Positions 12,965 to 18,035 of a DNA stretch of 18,035 nt are shown in pieces. The stretch is from Leptospira noguchii serovar Panama str. CZ214 (lineage in GTDB: Bacteria > Spirochaetota > Leptospiria > Leptospirales > Leptospiraceae). Made by a program: the position numbers and the translations under genes. A model generated the notes under the pieces. It was given only the letters and a program-made list of their open reading frames with translations. It did not search any database and was not told the DNA's origin. The DNA is taken from the NCBI RefSeq assembly GCF_000306255.2, contig NZ_AKWY02000011.1:1-18035 (forward strand), written 5' to 3'. The number at the start of each line of letters is the position of its first letter. Within the stretch, counting starts at the first letter, position 1.

Positions 12965-12993
12965 CCCAGCATTGAGCAAAACTCAATGCTGGG
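12965..12993. repeat. Perfect 12-bp inverted repeat with 5-base loop
   Basis: CCCAGCATTGAG at 12965-12976 and CTCAATGCTGGG at 12982-12993 flank the loop CAAAA. It is the strongest GC-containing hairpin in the spacer. Neither side carries a T-run, so it is unlikely to be an intrinsic terminator. It could be an operator, a structured RNA leader element for the symporter operon (100 bases upstream of its start), or a remnant of a mobile repeat. Confidence 0.85.
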
Positions 12994-13072
12994 AGCCGCC
13001 CAATCCGAATCATTTATGTCTCGTTTTTTACTCAATCCGCTGCTTTTCCTTTGACAGTGAGGAGTTGAAAGT

Positions 13073-13087
13073 ATGTTTTGCAAGTAA
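13073..13087 (+). CDS. Possible four-codon leader ORF (MFCK-stop) before the symporter
   Basis: ATG TTT TGC AAG TAA at 13073-13087 lies 8 bases after the GAGGAG ribosome site at 13059-13064, the best-spaced start for that site, and ends 5 bases before the symporter ATG at 13093. Such spacing would let ribosomes reinitiate. It is too short for any coding statistic, so it may simply be chance. Confidence 0.25.
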   Translation: MFCK

Positions 13088-13092
13088 ACATC

Positions 13093-14681
<1,589 letters not shown>

Positions 14682-14685
<4 letters not shown>

Positions 14686-14803
14686 TGTTTTTAGCGCAGG
14701 AAGGTCTAAACTGGCAAGGTATTTCTATCATGGCTCTTTCTCTGTTTTTAGTAACCGGTCTTTCTACGTTCTGCATTTTCAAACTTTTTAAAACTAGAAA
14801 CCA

Positions 14804-14807
<4 letters not shown>
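14682..14807 (+). CDS. 41-residue single-span membrane protein, MetS-like NSS transporter small subunit
   Basis: ATG at 14682 overlaps the symporter stop (ATGA), and the TGA at 14805-14807 overlaps the TTG start of the helicase (TTGA at 14804-14807). The frame encodes [15 protein letters not shown], one hydrophobic span of about 18 residues ([18 protein letters not shown]), then a basic tail KLFKTRNH, giving an N-out/C-in prediction by the positive-inside rule. In other bacteria NSS symporters of the MetP type are encoded with a small one-span protein, MetS, that is required for transport; the position, length, single span and basic tail all fit that role. Sequence resemblance is only general, so the functional assignment is inference. 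The precise overlaps on both sides are strong evidence that the ORF is translated. Confidence 0.75.
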
Positions 14808-16778
<1,971 letters not shown>

Positions 16779-16780
<2 letters not shown>

Positions 16781-16801
16781 ATAGAAGACTCATTTCTATT
16801 T
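16779..16801 (+). terminator. Weak AT-rich hairpin between dinG and the exported protein gene
   Basis: AAATAGAA at 16779-16786 pairs with TTCTATTT at 16794-16801 around a 7-base loop, followed by TT. It overlaps the dinG stop codon. With so few GC pairs it would give partial termination at most, and the next gene starts only 18 bases later. Confidence 0.3.
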
Positions 16802-16818
16802 TTAGAGCACTCAGATTT

Positions 16819-17682
16819 ATGAATTTCATAATTCGATTTTTTTTGATCTTTCTTTTTTGGATTCCAATTGATAACTCATTTTCTTTTGCAAGTAAAGATT
16901 TTACAGATACTTGGGTGGATTGGAAAAAAGGTGAAATTCAAAAGATTCTATCTTTAAAACTTCCAAAACTAACTTACTCTACAGAAGATTCGGATTGGGG
17001 TGCAGAAAATACTGCCAGAAATCTAACCGAAGCGAGAAAAAAAGCGTCTTCTAACGCAGAAGTGGAACTTAAGAAATTTCTCTTTAAAAAAATCGATACT
17101 CTTAAATTAGATTCTGATTTTACTCTTCGTGAAAAAATTAGAGAAGATTCTTTTTTTCGGGAAATCTTCAATCAAATCTATGAAATTGAACCCATTTTTA
17201 CAACGGTTAACTTTGTAGAAAACCGTGCAATCGCTAAAGGTACTATTCAATTTAAAGGAAAACGTGGTATTCTTAATTACGTTTTTCTTTCTTATGAGTC
17301 CGAAAATTTTCCAGAATACCCTCCACCTACTTTGGCTGCCGAATTTACTTCCTTAATTATAGACGCCAGACATCTTAAACTAGACGTCGCACTTTTTCCA
17401 GAAATACTTTCGGAAGAAGGAAATAGCGTTTATTCTCCTTACTTCGTTTCTAAAGAAAATGTGGTTAATCACGGTTATGTGAGCTACATGAAAACTCCAG
17501 AAGAAGCGTTTCGTTCTCAAATCTCTGGAAATAAACCTTATTTCGTTACTGCGTTAGGCGTAACAGGGCACTATCCAGTAAATCCGGTTATTGCAGGAGA
17601 AGACGCTAGAAAAATTCTTGCTTCTACTAAAACAAAAGTCGCGCTTAAAAATTGCAGAGTAATTATTTTAAAGGATAAGTAA
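16819..17682 (+). CDS. Exported protein of the LPP20/FlgT-like type
   Basis: The 287-residue product starts with a signal peptide (basic R6, hydrophobic run to W15, probable cleavage after the SFSFA stretch near 24) and has no lipobox Cys at the cleavage site. An early region [20 protein letters not shown] (about 65-84) resembles the A-x-x-x-A-x-x-x-A helix of LPP20/FlgT N-terminal domains. The segment [20 protein letters not shown], about 176-195, then EEGNSVYSP, matches the pattern T-G-L-I-I-D-A-R-G-L-x-x-x-P-A-L-x-P-x-I-x-x-E-x-G-x-x-V-Y, which I know from uncharacterised exported proteins annotated as LPP20-family. The C-terminal [10 protein letters not shown] followed by [11 protein letters not shown] completes it. 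Location is periplasm or outer membrane; the function is unknown. It lies 38 bases after dinG and may be read from that operon. Confidence 0.7.
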   Translation: MNFIIRFFLIFLFWIPIDNSFSFASKDFTDTWVDWKKGEIQKILSLKLPKLTYSTEDSDWGAENTARNLTEARKKASSNAEVELKKFLFKKIDTLKLDSDFTLREKIREDSFFREIFNQIYEIEPIFTTVNFVENRAIAKGTIQFKGKRGILNYVFLSYESENFPEYPPPTLAAEFTSLIIDARHLKLDVALFPEILSEEGNSVYSPYFVSKENVVNHGYVSYMKTPEEAFRSQISGNKPYFVTALGVTGHYPVNPVIAGEDARKILASTKTKVALKNCRVIILKDK

Positions 17683-18035
17683 TTTATTTTGTCAGCAGGT
17701 ACAAGAATTCTCATCGGCATACCTGCAAATTTAGAACCTGTTCAAAAGGCGAAAATTCACTAAGCAAAATAGTTTAGGATCCGTGGGCTAACGCAAGTTC
17801 AGCATAAGAATAGATTCTTGTATATTAGAGTTGTTGAAAAATGAATCGCCTTCTATTTTATGGAAACGGTCCATTGAAGAAGTTTTGTTAATTTGAATTT
17901 CAACAACTCTATTGCTTAATGTGAATTCGGTATAACGCGCAAGGATCTATGGTGGGAACTCAGCAAAACGATCTTTCAAACTCAGTATCTCAGCACTCTC
18001 TCCTCATAGGTCGTTCGACAGATCGTGTTCTATTC
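17683..18035. other. Gene-free right edge
   Basis: No gene of convincing length is present. There is a 7-bp inverted repeat at 17695-17701/17720-17726 (GCAGGTA/TACCTGC, 18-base loop) after the exported-protein gene, which lacks a T-run and is a poor terminator. It also holds a 14-bp inverted-repeat element at 17826-17911, a lone GGTGGGAACTC core at 17951 resembling the other repeats, and a frame open from an ATG at 17949 to the window end that could be the start of a gene but has no supporting similarity. Confidence 0.55.
17826..17911. repeat. 86-bp element bounded by perfect 14-bp inverted repeats
   Basis: TAGAGTTGTTGAAA at 17826-17839 and TTTCAACAACTCTA at 17898-17911 are exact reverse complements separated by 58 bases. 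The interior contains a 16-codon frame (17841-17891) of doubtful meaning. The size and terminal repeats suggest a miniature inverted-repeat element or a folded dispersed repeat. The flanks 17824-17825 (TT) and 17912-17913 (TT) match by only two bases, so target duplication is not shown. Confidence 0.6.

Larger units (their letters stand above)
12658..13092. other. Divergent spacer between clpB and the sodium symporter gene
   Basis: About 430 bases carry the promoters of two diverging transcripts. They hold a palindrome at 12737-12749, two copies of a GTAAAATGTrGGAACTCATACAAA repeat from 12781, a perfect 12-bp hairpin at 12965-12993, and a possible four-codon leader ORF just before the symporter. 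The segment 12840-13020 is distinctly richer in GC than other spacers in this window. Open frames crossing it lack ribosome sites and recognisable similarity. Confidence 0.6.

Noticed and set aside
17949..18035. Frame open from ATG at 17949 to the window end (29 codons, starting MVGTQQNDLS)
   Set aside because: The AAGGA before it is only three bases from the ATG, the beginning overlaps the dispersed GGGAACT repeat, and the peptide resembles nothing I know; too short and cut by the edge to call.

Overview
The window looks like chromosome from a pathogenic Leptospira, most likely L. interrogans or a close relative. The reasons are AT-rich DNA with very AT-rich spacers, frequent TTG/GTG starts, spirochaete-type lipoprotein and protein families, an IS3-family element end, and a 46/47-bp minisatellite of the kind used to type leptospires. 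The species call is inference; no RNA gene or typing locus is present to settle it. I see no CRISPR array, rRNA or tRNA.

Layout. Bases 1-162 are the end of an IS3-family insertion sequence whose transposase reads leftward out of the window. Beside it (about 327-531) is what reads as a frameshifted remnant of a PAS-domain gene, so this edge looks decayed. A PLP-enzyme-fold protein related to D-cysteine desulfhydrase/ACC deaminase follows on the minus strand (795-1937), then a 680-base gene-poor spacer. A minus-strand cluster reads, in transcription order, STAS anti-sigma-factor antagonist, dolichol/phytol/diacylglycerol kinase-like membrane protein, a nine-unit 46/47-bp tandem array, and lepA (EF4). 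Diverging from the STAS gene is a plus-strand operon: multi-pass membrane protein, coiled-coil protein (ATGA overlap), and a SurA/parvulin-like lipoprotein, closed by a hairpin terminator at 8545-8574.

A spacer of nearly 1 kb of extremely AT-rich DNA then leads into a small protein made of two tandem XRE helix-turn-helix domains, followed by a strong terminator shared by position with the convergent clpB (10078-12657). clpB diverges from a plus-strand operon holding an NSS-family (LeuT-type) sodium symporter, a 41-residue single-membrane-span protein that resembles a MetS-type transporter subunit, and a DinG/XPD-like helicase. The last two junctions are stop/start overlaps (ATGA and TTGA). 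An exported LPP20/FlgT-like protein follows. The right edge (17683-18035) holds a 14-bp inverted-repeat element and no convincing gene.

Themes. The recognised genes are mainly housekeeping and stress functions: translation back-up (LepA), protein disaggregation (ClpB), outer-envelope chaperoning (SurA-like), DNA repair helicase, and amino-acid import. The points that deserve a second look are the tandem array and its hairpin core, which recurs at two other spacers; the microprotein between symporter and helicase; the helicase's substituted fourth iron-sulfur cysteine; the duplicated XRE protein behind its AT-rich leader; and a possible four-codon leader ORF before the symporter. I did not find a clearly new multi-gene system.
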